From positions 1 to 14,123 of the forward strand of contig NZ_MCVI01000025.1 in NCBI RefSeq assembly GCF_002873135.1: 14,123 nucleotides of DNA. Reading direction: 5' to 3'. Under the pieces are notes generated by a model. That model was not told the DNA's origin. It worked only from the letters and a program-made list of their open reading frames with translations, and did no database searches. A program made the position numbers and the translations under genes. Source of the DNA: Shewanella sp. 10N.286.48.A6. Lineage in GTDB: Bacteria; Pseudomonadota; Gammaproteobacteria; Enterobacterales; Shewanellaceae. Positions 14,012 to 14,123 of this stretch are shown here, piece by piece (within the stretch, counting starts at the first letter, position 1; the number at the start of each line of letters is the position of its first letter).

Positions 14012-14034
14012 GCACCATACTTACGTATGTAATA

Positions 14035-14120
14035 TGGTACCCGAGGCCAGACTTGAACTGGCACGCCTATTAAGCGAGGGATTTTAAATCCCTTGTGTCT
14101 ACCGATTCCACCACTCGGGC
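14035..14120 (-). tRNA. leuZ: tRNA-Leu, anticodon UAA
   Basis: An 86-base class II tRNA with CCA encoded. The acceptor GCCCGAG pairs with CTCGGGT (G1-U72 wobble as in E. coli tRNA-Leu UAA), with discriminator A73. The anticodon stem GGGAT/ATCCC encloses the loop TTTAAAA, giving anticodon UAA. The long variable arm is CTCGCTTAATAGGCG-like, and the T-arm is GCCAG TTCAAGT CTGGC. It corresponds to leuZ of the E. coli glyW-cysT-leuZ cluster; whether Gly and Cys tRNAs precede it lies outside the window, which begins only three bases before the mature 5' end. Confidence 0.96.
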
Positions 14121-14123
14121 AAA

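Larger units (their letters stand above)
13887..14034 (-). repeat. Tandem tRNA-Leu-derived repeat unit B (148 bp)
   Basis: This unit lies directly after the intact tRNA-Leu on the minus strand. It holds the trailer spacer, a terminator (13980-14011) and a second decayed tRNA copy (13887-13966). Same order as unit A, so the pair arose by tandem duplication that includes the tRNA gene. Confidence 0.85.

Noticed and set aside
13728..14034. Repeats as a CRISPR array
   Set aside because: Only two units of about 150 bases with homologous content throughout; no short repeats with unique spacers and no cas genes.
13728..14120. tRNA 3'-end copies as attL/attR of an integrated element
   Set aside because: The copies are only about 150 bp apart, with no integrase or cargo between them, and each includes homology beyond the tRNA 3' end plus a terminator; tandem duplication explains them better. 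An att role for a larger element beyond the window cannot be excluded.

Overview
The window looks like a chromosomal stretch of a marine-type gammaproteobacterium, most likely Shewanella or a close relative. This is inferred from the moderately AT-rich DNA, a tamA-tamB pair, a short single-domain ribosomal protein L25, an ldtD-ycbK (L,D-transpeptidase / Tat-exported YcbK) pair, a secreted Shewanella-like PPP phosphatase, and an E. coli leuZ-like tRNA-Leu(UAA). No species was confirmed by a search.

Layout. Positions 1-134 (minus) hold the start of an unrecognised gene that leaves the window. An AT-rich gene-free stretch of about 700 bp follows, ending in a hairpin terminator. Then comes iaaA (minus), a signal-peptide-bearing isoaspartyl peptidase/asparaginase. 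Between iaaA and tamA lies a deletion scar. The last ~35 codons of norR (minus) abut the last ~125 codons of norW (plus), so the regulator's 5' part, norV and the 5' part of norW are gone. The tamA-tamB operon (plus, 1-base stop/start overlap) follows and encodes an outer-membrane Omp85 protein and its inner-membrane-anchored partner. A bidirectional terminator separates tamB from the convergent rplY, which has a well-formed promoter and a leader hairpin. ldtD and ycbK (minus) act on peptidoglycan. Divergent from them are an HU/IHF-family DNA-binding protein and a secreted PPP-family phosphatase.

The right end is the most unusual part. An intact minus-strand tRNA-Leu(UAA) with encoded CCA sits at the edge. 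Its terminator is followed by two tandem, roughly 150-160 bp units. Each unit holds a decayed tRNA-Leu-like sequence with a preserved T-arm; terminator hairpins lie between the copies and show compensatory base changes. This resembles in principle the tRNA-derived repeats known as rtT downstream of tyrT in E. coli, but in a leuZ setting.

Most genes have a cell-envelope theme: TamAB for outer-membrane/lipid transport, LdtD and YcbK for peptidoglycan, and two exported hydrolases. The rest is translation machinery (rplY, tRNA-Leu) and a nucleoid-type protein. I see no CRISPR array, insertion sequence or transposase.
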